A stretch of 64,000 nt of DNA from Anaeromicropila herbilytica (GCF_016591975.1 NZ_AP024169.1:1598001-1662000); one strand, 5' to 3'. Positions 24,508 to 32,903 are shown, counted from the first letter of the stretch. A program made the numbers and translations. Notes: a model not told the origin generated them from the sequence alone.

Positions 24508-25590
24508 ATGGCAGGAATTAAAGAGATAGCAAAAAAATGTAATGTCTCCATTGCTACGGTATCAAATATCTTAAATGGAAAGCCAGGAGCTAGTGATGAA
24601 ACGAAAAAGTTAGTACTTGATACTGCTAAGTCACTTAATTATCGTCCAAATCGTATCGCTAAAAATCTTAAATTAAGAAATACGAAAGCAATTGGAGTAA
24701 TTATTGAAGATTTAACGATATTCTGTGCACCTGAGATTCTTGATGGAATTAATGAATATTGTGAAGAGAACAGCTATCAGATGATAATTGGTAATCTTAG
24801 ATTATATAAAAAGTATGAAAGTAACTACTACCTAACAGAAGTATATGCAAAACAAGTGCAAGAAGAATTCTGGGAAATGATCTCGATGCAAGTAGAAGGA
24901 ATTATCTATGTGGGAGGGCATGAAAGAAAACTAAATTTTATTCCTGAGAATATACCAGTTCCTATTGTTGTCGTCTATGGATTTGGATATACAGAGAACA
25001 AACCAATTCCCTCAGTTGTAATTAATGATAGACAAGGAGCATATCTTGCCACACATTATCTTATCGAATCTGGAAGTAGACGAATCGGTGTAATTGGTGG
25101 AGAGTTTACTAGTTTTCATACACAATCAAGATTGATAGGATATCAGCAGGCTTTATATGAGCATGGAATTTACTTTGACACTAATATTGTGGAGAATGGA
25201 AATTGGGAGCGTACATCTGGCTATTTATGTGCCAAAAGATTAATAGCAAAAGGAATTACCGACATCTTTGTTATGAATGATATGATGGCAGCAGGCGTCT
25301 ATGATTACGCAGTGGATAATGGCATTGTGATTGGAAAAGATCTTTCTTTGGTTGGATTCGATAATCGAGAACTTTGTACAGCATTTCGACCTGAATTAAC
25401 AACAATTGAGTTACCACTTCATCGAATGGGATATGAAGGAGCTAAGATCATGATGACAAATTTAATTAAGGAGAAAAGAAGTTCGGAACAAGAGTTAGTT
25501 CTATCGGTAGATTGTGAACTTGTTATAAGAAAATCTGTAAAATGCGAAACAATACATAACGATTTAGAGAATAAGAAATTTGGAACATAA
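24508..25590 (+). CDS. LacI-family transcriptional regulator
   Basis: The 360-residue regulator has an N-terminal helix-turn-helix (residues about 3-26: IKEIAKKCNVSIATVSNILNG) with the hinge region SLNYRPNRIAKNLK. A periplasmic-binding-protein-like sensor domain follows (IGVIIEDLTIFC, VVINDRQGAYLATHYL, GFDNRELCTAFRPELTTIELP). Such proteins bind palindromes with a central CG, and AAACGTTT sites flank the GH121-like and importer genes, so it is the likely local repressor, released by the arabinoside or its product. It lies 160 bases after GH127 with its own AAGGAGG site and is closed by a strong terminator. Confidence 0.92.
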   Translation: MAGIKEIAKKCNVSIATVSNILNGKPGASDETKKLVLDTAKSLNYRPNRIAKNLKLRNTKAIGVIIEDLTIFCAPEILDGINEYCEENSYQMIIGNLRLYKKYESNYYLTEVYAKQVQEEFWEMISMQVEGIIYVGGHERKLNFIPENIPVPIVVVYGFGYTENKPIPSVVINDRQGAYLATHYLIESGSRRIGVIGGEFTSFHTQSRLIGYQQALYEHGIYFDTNIVENGNWERTSGYLCAKRLIAKGITDIFVMNDMMAAGVYDYAVDNGIVIGKDLSLVGFDNRELCTAFRPELTTIELPLHRMGYEGAKIMMTNLIKEKRSSEQELVLSVDCELVIRKSVKCETIHNDLENKKFGT

Positions 25591-25592
25591 GT

Positions 25593-25633
25593 AAAAAACC
25601 CATCACTGTGACAATGAAGTGATGGGTTTTTTG
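25593..25633 (+). terminator. Bidirectional terminator after the LacI gene
   Basis: A stem AAAAAACCCATCACT against AGTGATGGGTTTTTT with T-run on the plus strand and, read in reverse, also on the minus strand. It ends the LacI gene and may also serve the convergent SGNH hydrolase gene. Confidence 0.9.
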
Positions 25634-25732
25634 CTTATGATTTAGTGGGATTCAGATAATTGAAGTTTTGTTACCATATTAAAAGAATCTATATTAGATT
25701 AACAAAACTATCAAGGGAGGAATTCTACACAG

Positions 25733-26587
25733 TTATTCTGCTATATATGCCGCACAAGTGTTATGTGCAATCTCTTGAAGAGCTTTTGCTTTTTCTATAG
25801 ATAGTTTATAAGTGAACTCTAGACCAACGGGGCTTTTACCTAGCAAAGTTTCATACATGACGCAAGCGGTTAGATAGGTTCCAGCTATTGATGGGTGCTT
25901 ATTATCGGCTGCCCACAAATTAATATTAGGATATGTCTGATAAGCATTCAACCAAGCGATGCCAACTGGACTTATCTGATCAGATAACTCATCTGCAATA
26001 GTTTCATATCCAATCTGAATCTGTTCTTGCATTCCTTCAAATGTCTTGGTAGCATCTACGGAGTTGTAGGTATCTCCATTTTTATAACCCCATGTCATGA
26101 AAAATATAGGAGTACTTTCGTTATCCTTTATCACTTTATCCAGTTTTCGCGCACCTTCATACATTTCCTCTCGCAAATTATCGTACGCAGGGAATTGACT
26201 CTGTTCCTGTAGAACTACATAATCCCATTTCTTACTAGTAATCTTACTTAATGTGATTTTTCCTTTTTCATCATCTGCATCTGAATGTTGCAATAGAGTA
26301 TAGCCTCCATAGGTGGATGAACCTATAGTTATATTGTATCCACCGGACAGAGCAAGCTTCTTGAACATGTTAGGTAAGTCATTTTTATAGGTAAAGCTGT
26401 TGCCTACAAACAATACCTTTTTCTTTATCAATTTTTTGGACGCAGCCTGAGTCTTAATTGAATCAACACCATTACTTAGGGAATATCCTAACGTAAGGAC
26501 TACGATTAAAATAAATGCCAATGTATTTAGCAAATGCTTTTGTACAGGGTAAGATGACTTTTTAGACGGTAATAAGAATTTTTTCAT
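25733..26587 (-). CDS. Secreted SGNH/GDSL-type hydrolase (DUF4886-like)
   Basis: The 284-residue protein has an uncleaved or cleaved N-terminal hydrophobic segment (about 19-38), so it is exported or membrane-anchored. Its catalytic part begins VLFVGNSFTYKNDLP with the block I nucleophile Ser64. Block V is ADNKHPSIAGTYL with Asp228 and His231, completing an SGNH triad. This arrangement resembles DUF4886 family hydrolases. The likely role is an acetyl or other esterase acting on carbohydrates or the envelope; the substrate is not known. A good AAGGAG site supports the ATG. It lies next to, but convergent with, the arabinoside locus, so co-function is only suggested. Confidence 0.75.
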   Translation of the reverse strand: MKKFLLPSKKSSYPVQKHLLNTLAFILIVVLTLGYSLSNGVDSIKTQAASKKLIKKKVLFVGNSFTYKNDLPNMFKKLALSGGYNITIGSSTYGGYTLLQHSDADDEKGKITLSKITSKKWDYVVLQEQSQFPAYDNLREEMYEGARKLDKVIKDNESTPIFFMTWGYKNGDTYNSVDATKTFEGMQEQIQIGYETIADELSDQISPVGIAWLNAYQTYPNINLWAADNKHPSIAGTYLTACVMYETLLGKSPVGLEFTYKLSIEKAKALQEIAHNTCAAYIAE

Positions 26588-26672
26588 ATTGCTCTCCTTA
26601 TGATTTCTATTTAATGTACTAGTCTTTTTCGCTATAGCCTATATATCTGCGGCTTGCTCCCAGACCTAAATT

Positions 26673-26765
26673 CAATGTGTGAAATGCTTTTTATTTCACA
26701 CTAGCTCCCATCAGTCGCCTTCAGCGACATATAAATCAGGGGTGTGAAAATCCTTACTTCACATT
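26673..26765. repeat. Family C interspersed repeat, copy 2
   Basis: GTGTGAAATGCTTTTTATTT, TTCACACTAGCTCCC, a hairpin around AGTCGCCTTCAGCGACA and GGGGTGTGAAA correspond piece by piece to copy 1 at 5102-5182. The order and the intervening bases are conserved, although the sequences have drifted. It sits in the gap between the SGNH hydrolase and pstS promoters. Confidence 0.6.
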
Positions 26766-26884
26766 AATCCTAATAAAGTAATTATATGCAGTGATTATCG
26801 TTGATATAATGTGAAATACAGTAGAAAATGGAAACATATCAGAAACATTTCTTATACACATGATACTAAAAAATTGACATAGGA

Positions 26885-26948
26885 TTTACAAATATATGGA
26901 ACAAATTAACATATTATGTATTTTGATTTAACATTGTATAGCTATAAT
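26885..26948 (+). promoter_or_regulatory. Pho-box-like promoter of pstS
   Basis: TTTACA (26885-26890), TTAACA (26906-26911) and TTAACA (26928-26933) are spaced by 21 and 22 bases, close to multiples of the 11-base period of PhoP direct repeats. They are followed by a consensus TATAAT at 26943-26948. There is no good -35 box at the right distance, as expected for an activator-dependent promoter. The start codon is 46 bases further. Confidence 0.55.
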
Positions 26949-26993
26949 TACCTTATGCAAAAAGCATAATATAATATAGTAAGGAGAAAAGCC

Positions 26994-28136
26994 ATGAAAA
27001 AATTTTTATCTTTAGTTTTAGTATGCGCAATAACGTTTTCAAATTTGGGTTGTAGCCCAAAGACGGTGTCAGCAGCAAAAGTAACTGGAACTGTTGTTTT
27101 ATCAGGTTCAACTTCCGTTAATCCACTTGTTCAGGCTCTTTCAGAAGCATTCATGGAGAAGAATTCTGGTATCAAAATTGTTGAGCAAAATGTTACTGGT
27201 TCAGGTGCGGGAATTGCAGATGCAAAAGACTCAAAAGTTGACTTTGGTATGTCGAGTAGAAATTTAACAAGTGATGAGGCAACAAGTTTAGAAAAAGTTC
27301 AAATCTGTATGGATGGTCTTGCAGTTGTTGTAAACAAAAAGAATCCATTGACAAACATTACACCAGCGCAACTTTATAAGATTTATACAAAAGATGCCTC
27401 ATCTTTAAAATGGAATCAAATCAGCGGTTCTTATACAAAGGGTACTAAAATTGCTCCTTTCGGACGTGAAGCTGGCTCAGGTACTAGAAGTTGCTTCGAG
27501 GATTTCTTTAAAGCAGATTATGGTACAGCACTTCCTAGTGGTTACGATGTAAAATTAGATGGATCACTTTCAAGTACTGGTGTAATGCAGACTTCAGTTC
27601 AGAATAACAAGGGAGCAATTGGTTATATGTCTCTTGGTGATATGGATGAAAGTAAAGTTAAGGCACTTAAAATTGATGGTGTTGAGGCATCTAAATATTC
27701 CGTAGCAGACGGTACATATGCAATAAAAAGACCTTTTTTACTTGTTCATAATAAATCAAAAGAGATTACTCCAGCAGCACAAGCCTTCTTAAGCTTTATC
27801 TCAAGTGCAGATGGTCAAAAAATTATTGACAAGATGGGATTTGTTAAGAATAACCTTGTTAGAGTTAAAGCAACTAGCCTCAAGTTAAGAAGTTTATCCA
27901 TCAAGATAACTCCAGGGTTTACATATTATTTAAATCCAACTGTAAGTCCAGTAGATACGACTAATACAACATGTACATTTACTTCATCAGATTCTACAGT
28001 AGCAAAAGTTTCATCAGCTGGGATAATTACAGGTGTAAAAGCGGGAAAAGCAACCATTACGGTTAAGACAACCGATGGTTCCAATCTAACAAAAACTTGT
28101 AAAGTAGTTGTTTCGGCTAAGAAAAGTGGAAAGTAA
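26994..28136 (+). CDS. pstS: Phosphate ABC transporter binding lipoprotein PstS with C-terminal Ig-like domain
   Basis: The 380-residue protein has a lipoprotein signal ending SNLGC (Cys20). The phosphate-binding fold runs to about residue 290 with the typical segments LSGSTSVNPLVQALSEAF, TGSGAGIADAK, DFGMSSRNL, and FGREAGSGTRSCFEDFF, which hold phosphate through Ser, Arg, Asp and Thr side chains. Residues about 290-375 form an additional bacterial Ig-like domain of the BIG2 type (TCTFTSSDSTVAKVSSAGIITGVKAGKATITV). This is not part of ordinary PstS and suggests attachment to the cell wall or a spacer role. A Pho-box-like promoter precedes it. pstCAB follow after a structured 245-base gap. Confidence 0.93.
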   Translation: MKKFLSLVLVCAITFSNLGCSPKTVSAAKVTGTVVLSGSTSVNPLVQALSEAFMEKNSGIKIVEQNVTGSGAGIADAKDSKVDFGMSSRNLTSDEATSLEKVQICMDGLAVVVNKKNPLTNITPAQLYKIYTKDASSLKWNQISGSYTKGTKIAPFGREAGSGTRSCFEDFFKADYGTALPSGYDVKLDGSLSSTGVMQTSVQNNKGAIGYMSLGDMDESKVKALKIDGVEASKYSVADGTYAIKRPFLLVHNKSKEITPAAQAFLSFISSADGQKIIDKMGFVKNNLVRVKATSLKLRSLSIKITPGFTYYLNPTVSPVDTTNTTCTFTSSDSTVAKVSSAGIITGVKAGKATITVKTTDGSNLTKTCKVVVSAKKSGK

Positions 28137-28219
28137 AAGTATTGTAATGAGAAAAAGAGTAGTGACAGGTTATATGAGAGTTGTGGGGAAAGCATAAAAA
28201 TTGAGAATTATAGAGGGTT

Positions 28220-28258
28220 TAGAATAATGGTACTGCTTATTGGCAGTGCCATTCTCTA
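28220..28258 (+). terminator. Hairpin in the pstS-pstC gap
   Basis: A stem AATGGTACTGC against GGCAGTGCCATT with a 4-6 base loop, flanked by complementary GA/TC bases. There is no T-run, so it is more likely an RNA-stabilising or processing hairpin than a strong terminator. A second possible stem (AAGAGTGAAAG at about 28272 against CTTTCACTCTTTTTT at about 28317) does have a T-run but a loop of some 35 bases. Confidence 0.5.
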
Positions 28259-28309
28259 ACTTTAAGGAGACAAGAGTGAAAGAAATTAAATTAAGAAAGG
28301 ATGCCACAT

Positions 28310-28378
28310 ATGGATACTTTCACTCTTTTTTATTTGTGGCAGTATCACAGGCCAGCCTGTGATATGCAATGGGTTTAA
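28310..28378 (+). CDS. Possible 22-codon leader ORF coupled to pstC
   Basis: An ATG at 28310 with AAAGGA 9 bases upstream opens a 22-codon frame rich in aromatic residues (MDTFTLFYLWQY...) that stops at 28376-28378, three bases before the pstC ATG at 28382. pstC itself has only a weak GGG upstream, so translation could be handed over from this frame. A perfect 10-bp hairpin (TATCACAGGC-CA-GCCTGTGATA, 28344-28365) lies inside it. A competing GTG-started frame (28276-28362, AAGGAG site) overlaps. It is uncertain whether either is translated. Confidence 0.35.
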   Translation: MDTFTLFYLWQYHRPACDMQWV

Positions 28379-28381
28379 AAT

Positions 28382-29260
28382 ATGAAAGAGCAGAAAGTAT
28401 ATCTATATAATAACATTTTTAAGAGTATAGTTTTTTTCTTTTCATTAGTTACTTTTCTATCAGTTATAATAATTGCAATATTTATGGTAGTGAGCGGAGG
28501 ACCAAGCATTATGAAAGTAGGCTTGAAAGAATTTTTATTCGGTCCAGTATGGGACTCTGCAAACGAACCACCAAAGTACGGAATCTTAGCATTTATATTG
28601 GCCTCTTTTGGGTCCAGTTTTTTAACCGTTTTATTTGCAGTTCCAATTTCAATTCTAGTTGCAGTTGCAATTGGACAGCTACTTCCATCTGCGGTTGGGA
28701 CAGTCTTACGTTCCATTATTAGCCTACTAGCAGGCATCCCATCCGTTATTTATGGGTTTATGGGTCTTGTTTTTGTTGTTCCTTTTGTTCAGAGAGTATT
28801 TAACCTATCTTCTGGCTTAACAATGGTTTCTGCTGTTATTGTATTAATAATTATGACACTTCCTACTATTATAAGTGTTAGTGAAACGAGTATTAATTCA
28901 GTAGATAAGAGTTATTTGGAAGCTGCTTATTCTCTAGGGGTAAGAAAAGAATACGCGCTATTTACTATTATTATACCAGCTGCAAAATCAGGAATTATGG
29001 CTGCGGTGCAACTTGGCATTGGAAGAGCAATTGGAGAAACTATGGCGGTTATAATGGTGGCAGGAAATATTCCACAAATGCCATCAATGCTCAAGCCAGT
29101 TCGTTTCTTAACTACTGCTATAGTAACAGAGATGTCCTATGCAACGGAGCAAACTAGGGGAGTATTAATTGGAATTGGATTAGTTCTATTCGTGTTTATT
29201 TTTATTATTAATTCGGTATTTCGATTCTTAATTAAAAAGGCAGGTATGATACATGGATAA
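28382..29260 (+). CDS. pstC: Phosphate ABC transporter permease PstC
   Basis: The 292-residue permease has six predicted membrane segments. Family motifs are FGPVWDSANEPPKYGILAFILASFGSSFLTV, ISLLAGIPSVIYGFMGL and the EAA loop SYLEAAYSLGVRKEYALFTIIIPAAKSGIMAA. It forms the membrane channel with PstA. No strong ribosome site is seen before the ATG, which follows a short leader frame closely; this points to translational coupling. Its end overlaps pstA by 8 bases. Confidence 0.95.
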   Translation: MKEQKVYLYNNIFKSIVFFFSLVTFLSVIIIAIFMVVSGGPSIMKVGLKEFLFGPVWDSANEPPKYGILAFILASFGSSFLTVLFAVPISILVAVAIGQLLPSAVGTVLRSIISLLAGIPSVIYGFMGLVFVVPFVQRVFNLSSGLTMVSAVIVLIIMTLPTIISVSETSINSVDKSYLEAAYSLGVRKEYALFTIIIPAAKSGIMAAVQLGIGRAIGETMAVIMVAGNIPQMPSMLKPVRFLTTAIVTEMSYATEQTRGVLIGIGLVLFVFIFIINSVFRFLIKKAGMIHG

Positions 29261-30137
29261 AAATATATATGAAAGAAAAATAAGGCCTGGCATTATTGCA
29301 GCTCGTGCTTTGATATATTCGGTTACTACAATAGTGATTGCATTGGTTGTAATTATTATTGTATATCTTATCAAGAAGGGACTACCTTATATTAATTGGG
29401 AGTTTCTATCTAAGGCACCATCAAGGCTAAATGAAACATATGGGATTGCACCTATGATTATAAATACATTATATATTGTATTTATTACTCTTATCATATC
29501 CATACCATTAGGAATAGGTACAGCTCTTTATCTTGCTGAATATGCGAGGCCTGGTAAAATTATTTCTATATTTCGCTATTCGATTGAAATCCTTGCAGGG
29601 ATACCATCTATCGTATACGGATTATTTGGCCTGGCCTTTTTTGTAAATACTTTAAAATTAGGAAGTAGCAGCGGATCCATGATTGCAGGTTCCCTTACAT
29701 GTGCCCTTATCGTCCTTCCTACTATGATTCGAACCACGGAAGAAGCCTTACTACAGGTGGATTCAACTTACAGAGAGGCAGCATTTTCTTTAGGAGCTTC
29801 TAAGTTTTACATTATTCGAACGATCTTGTTACCTTGTGCTCTGCCAGGTATTGTAGTTGCTATGATACTTAGTATTGGGCGAATTGTAAGCGAGTCTGCA
29901 GCACTTCTCTATACAGCAGGAGTAGATTATATTATGCCAACCAATGCAGTGAAGCATGTAACGGAGTCAGGAGCTTCATTAACGGTACAATTATATCTAT
30001 ATGCTACTGAAGGAAGTTCTCCTGATTGGGTTCCTTATGCAATGGCAGCAATATTAATGATTCTGGTATTCCTAATTAACCTTACAGCAAATATAATTGC
30101 AAGTATATTTCAGAAGAAAGTGAGTGCTAAATCATGA
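29253..30137 (+). CDS. pstA: Phosphate ABC transporter permease PstA
   Basis: The 294-residue permease has six predicted membrane segments. Motifs are GIAPMIINTLYIVFITLIISIPLG, EILAGIPSIVYGLFGLAFF and the EAA loop TYREAAFSLGASKFYIIRTILLPCALPGIV. It pairs with PstC. It overlaps pstC by 8 bases and pstB by 4 (ATGA), so pstCAB are translationally coupled and must be made in step. Confidence 0.95.
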   Translation: MDKNIYERKIRPGIIAARALIYSVTTIVIALVVIIIVYLIKKGLPYINWEFLSKAPSRLNETYGIAPMIINTLYIVFITLIISIPLGIGTALYLAEYARPGKIISIFRYSIEILAGIPSIVYGLFGLAFFVNTLKLGSSSGSMIAGSLTCALIVLPTMIRTTEEALLQVDSTYREAAFSLGASKFYIIRTILLPCALPGIVVAMILSIGRIVSESAALLYTAGVDYIMPTNAVKHVTESGASLTVQLYLYATEGSSPDWVPYAMAAILMILVFLINLTANIIASIFQKKVSAKS

Positions 30138-30883
30138 GCATAATTACGACAACGAATATAAATCTCTATTACGGTGATAAACAAGCAATTAAAGATATTA
30201 ATATGGATATTGAAAAGAATGAGATTACTGCGTTAATAGGACCGTCAGGTTGTGGAAAATCGACTTTTCTAAGAATATTAAATAGGATGAATGATACAAT
30301 AACTAACTGCAAAATTACAGGAGAAGTAATATTTGATAATATTAATATTTATGACAGTAAAATTGACCCAATGCTGATTCGAAAGAAAATAGGTATGGTA
30401 TTTCAAAAGCCAAATCCCTTTCCACTAAGCATATATGATAATATTGCATATGCACCAAAATATCATGGTAAAAAGAAAGGTGAACTTGATGAAATAGTAG
30501 AGAATAGCCTAATGGCAGCTGCTCTATGGGATGAGGTTAAAGATCGCCTGAATAAAAGTGCACTCTCCCTTTCGGGTGGACAGCAACAACGTCTTTGTAT
30601 TGCAAGAACCATTGCACTTAATCCAGAAGTCATTTTAATGGATGAAGCAACTAGTGCGTTAGATCCTATTTCAACTTATAAAATTGAAGATCTATTAAAT
30701 GAACTTAAAAAAACTTATACGGTAGTTATTGTGACACATAATATGCAACAAGCATCTCGTATTGCAGATAAGACTGCTTTTTTCTTATATGGAGATTTAA
30801 TTGAATATGACTTAACTAGTAACATATTCACGAATCCGAAGAACAAAGAAACTGCTGATTATGTAAGTGGATATTTTGGATAA
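30134..30883 (+). CDS. pstB: Phosphate ABC transporter ATP-binding protein PstB
   Basis: The 249-residue ATPase has Walker A GPSGCGKST (36-44), the Pst-specific Q-loop GMVFQKPNPFPLSIYDNIAYAP, signature LSGGQQQRLCIARTIA, Walker B VILMDEATSALDP and the switch His in VIVTHNMQQASRI. This clearly places it in PstB rather than other importers. It is the last gene of pstSCAB; no phoU follows, which is a common companion in many species and is absent from this window. A GC-rich hairpin lies downstream at 30909-30938. Confidence 0.96.
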   Translation: MSIITTTNINLYYGDKQAIKDINMDIEKNEITALIGPSGCGKSTFLRILNRMNDTITNCKITGEVIFDNINIYDSKIDPMLIRKKIGMVFQKPNPFPLSIYDNIAYAPKYHGKKKGELDEIVENSLMAAALWDEVKDRLNKSALSLSGGQQQRLCIARTIALNPEVILMDEATSALDPISTYKIEDLLNELKKTYTVVIVTHNMQQASRIADKTAFFLYGDLIEYDLTSNIFTNPKNKETADYVSGYFG

Positions 30884-30908
30884 GAGGAAAAATAGTAATA
30901 TACAACAT

Positions 30909-30938
30909 CAGCCCCATGACGAATGGTCACGGGGCCAA
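30909..30938 (+). terminator. GC-rich hairpin after pstB
   Basis: A stem (AGCCCCATGAC against GTCACGGGGCC, with one mismatch) has a five-base loop. It is followed by AACATTAAAAA, not a T-run, so it may be an RNA end-protection hairpin. The rest of the 381-base gap to 31265 is AT-rich, apart from a small TTGGA-TCCAA hairpin near 30999 and the promoter at 31166. Confidence 0.5.
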
Positions 30939-31165
30939 CATTAAAAAGGGGAGGATAAGTATTTAATTTTTCTTTAGTAACTTGCTAAATTATAATTGGA
31001 GGGGGAATCCAACTATTTAAGAGCATACGCTTTTTGTGATATCTAATACATTAATTAGATAATTATAGTATGTACGCAATAATTTGAAATATACATAAGA
31101 TTATTATCTTTTTAAAAATATTTGAAAATCTGTAATAATTATTTTTTCAATATGAAAAGAATAGA

Positions 31166-31195
31166 TTGAAATTATCATATTAGCTATGCTATACT
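31166..31195 (+). promoter_or_regulatory. Promoter of the SEC-C protein gene
   Basis: TTGAAA at 31166-31171 and an extended -10 box (TGC-TATACT, with TATACT at 31190-31195) are separated by 18 bases. The predicted leader is about 60 bases and ends in AAAGGATGG before the ATG. Confidence 0.55.
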
Positions 31196-31264
31196 ATGAT
31201 AAGTAATTTTACGAATAATGAGATTGAAAAGAACAAAGATTCATAGGAAAAAGGATGGTATAAA

Positions 31265-31768
31265 ATGAGTTTATTAGAACAATGGAGAGAGATGGCTTAC
31301 TCTCAAGATCAGGATCAAAAGAAAGAACAATTATTCTGGGCAAATTATTTTAATATTGAAAAAGGAATATATGAACAATTATTAGCAAATCCTGAAACTG
31401 TAATCGAAGGTACTGTAGAAGAACTAGCTAAAAAATACAATACAGATTTAATGATCATGGTTGGTTTCTTAGATGGTATTAATGATAGCTTAAAGAATCC
31501 AAATCCAATTGAAGAGATGGAAGCTACAACAAAAGTGAATTTAGGTTTTGATAATGAAAAGCTATATTACAATATGGTTGAAGCAAAAGCGGAATGGTTA
31601 TATGAATTAAAAGAATGGGATACAATTCTTACAAAAGAAAGAAGAAAAGAATTATATCTTCAACAAAAGAAATCAAATACAGTTGTAAAAGAAAATAAAG
31701 TTGGAAGAAATGATCCATGTCCATGTGGCAGTGGTAAAAAATATAAAAAATGCTGTGGAGCTAATTAA
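31265..31768 (+). CDS. SEC-C zinc-finger protein of unknown function
   Basis: The 167-residue protein has an acidic, helical N-terminal part (about 1-140) with no recognised enzyme motif. It ends in a SEC-C motif, NDPCPCGSGKKYKKCCG, in which C-x-C-x8-C-C binds one zinc ion. The same tail in SecA binds SecB or ribosomes; in stand-alone proteins of Clostridia the role is unknown. It has its own promoter and terminator, so is monocistronic. High Glu, Lys and Asn content and no signal peptide indicate a cytoplasmic location. Confidence 0.85.
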   Translation: MSLLEQWREMAYSQDQDQKKEQLFWANYFNIEKGIYEQLLANPETVIEGTVEELAKKYNTDLMIMVGFLDGINDSLKNPNPIEEMEATTKVNLGFDNEKLYYNMVEAKAEWLYELKEWDTILTKERRKELYLQQKKSNTVVKENKVGRNDPCPCGSGKKYKKCCGAN

Positions 31769-31791
31769 TTAGCAGCGAAGCATAGGTTAGG

Positions 31792-31823
31792 AGAGATACT
31801 GTTTATAATAGTATCTCTTTTTT
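31792..31823 (+). terminator. Terminator after the SEC-C gene
   Basis: A 9-bp perfect stem (AGAGATACT against AGTATCTCT) is followed by six T. The rest of the gap to 32071 is AT-rich with nothing else recognisable. Confidence 0.85.
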
Positions 31824-32070
31824 GTCCTATAGTTGTTATGAAAATGATACAATTACTTCAGTTTTAATAAAAAAATAATTAGTGCATAATGAATGGAATA
31901 ATTAAAAAAATATAAAATAAATAAGAAATTTTAACTATAAAAAAAAGGAAATGATTTGTCGATATGTTAATGAAGAGATATTAATAGAGATTAAAAATAA
32001 ATACTAGTTGTATCAATAATAGTAAATGCTATATTGGTTACGACCTAGCGAATGAATATGTGGTGATGAG

Positions 32071-32892
32071 ATGGATAGTACAGTATTTCCAGCAATAACA
32101 GAATATGATTGTAAACTTCCTTACTATATAACTGGTATAGGAAGTGGGTGTATGAAAGTACCTTATAAGAAAGAAGGTTTTCCGCTATTTCAATGGATAC
32201 AAGCGAGAAGTGGAGAAGGAATCGTACATGTAGACGGAAAAGATTTTAAGATGACTGAGAACACAGGAATATTAATATTCCCGAATGAATCCTATGAACT
32301 GCAAATTAATTCAAACTTCTGGTGTATTGATTGGATCGTTTTTGGTGGATATGGAGTTGAGGAGTTTTTTCAAAGATTAGATATTACAGAGACTGCTGTG
32401 TATAAATTGGTTAATTATAATACTTTATATTATAAATTTGAACGGTTATTAAAGATGTCAAAGCAGATGCATCCATATAAACGTCTTGACATCTCGTGTT
32501 CTGTGTATGATTTTATAACAAGTATAGTAAAAAACTGTACAGCTAACAATATGAATATCAAGTCTTCTCCTAAGGTAGAAAAGGTTTATGAATATATTGA
32601 AGAACATTATAATGATATTATCATGTTAGAAGATTTATCTGATATAATTGGAACTAGTCCTCAATATTTTTGTAAATTATTTAAAGAAGTAACGGGTTAC
32701 CGTGTAGTGGAATATATTAATTGTTTGCGTATTCGAAAGAGTAAAGAATTAATGTTTCATTATAATGATATGAAGATAACGGATATAGCAGCTAGTTGTG
32801 GCTTTGAAGATTCTAGCTATTTCTGCTCGGTATTTCGTAAGCTAGAAGGAATCACTCCAGGGGAGTTTCGAAAGAAATATTTTGATAAGTAA
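32071..32892 (+). CDS. AraC-family transcriptional regulator
   Basis: The 273-residue protein has an N-terminal cupin-like sensing domain (about 1-150, with FQWIQARSGEGIVHVDGKDF and the GILIFPNE turn) and a C-terminal pair of helix-turn-helix motifs (about 170-270). The second is typical: KITDIAASCGFEDSSYFCSVFRKLEGITPGEFRKKY. Such regulators usually activate sugar-use genes; no target is adjacent on the same strand. The neighbouring downstream gene is convergent. The start codon is preceded only by a weak GGTGAT site. It ends in a very strong hairpin. Confidence 0.88.
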   Translation: MDSTVFPAITEYDCKLPYYITGIGSGCMKVPYKKEGFPLFQWIQARSGEGIVHVDGKDFKMTENTGILIFPNESYELQINSNFWCIDWIVFGGYGVEEFFQRLDITETAVYKLVNYNTLYYKFERLLKMSKQMHPYKRLDISCSVYDFITSIVKNCTANNMNIKSSPKVEKVYEYIEEHYNDIIMLEDLSDIIGTSPQYFCKLFKEVTGYRVVEYINCLRIRKSKELMFHYNDMKITDIAASCGFEDSSYFCSVFRKLEGITPGEFRKKYFDK

Positions 32893-32903
32893 AATGTACA
32901 TAT

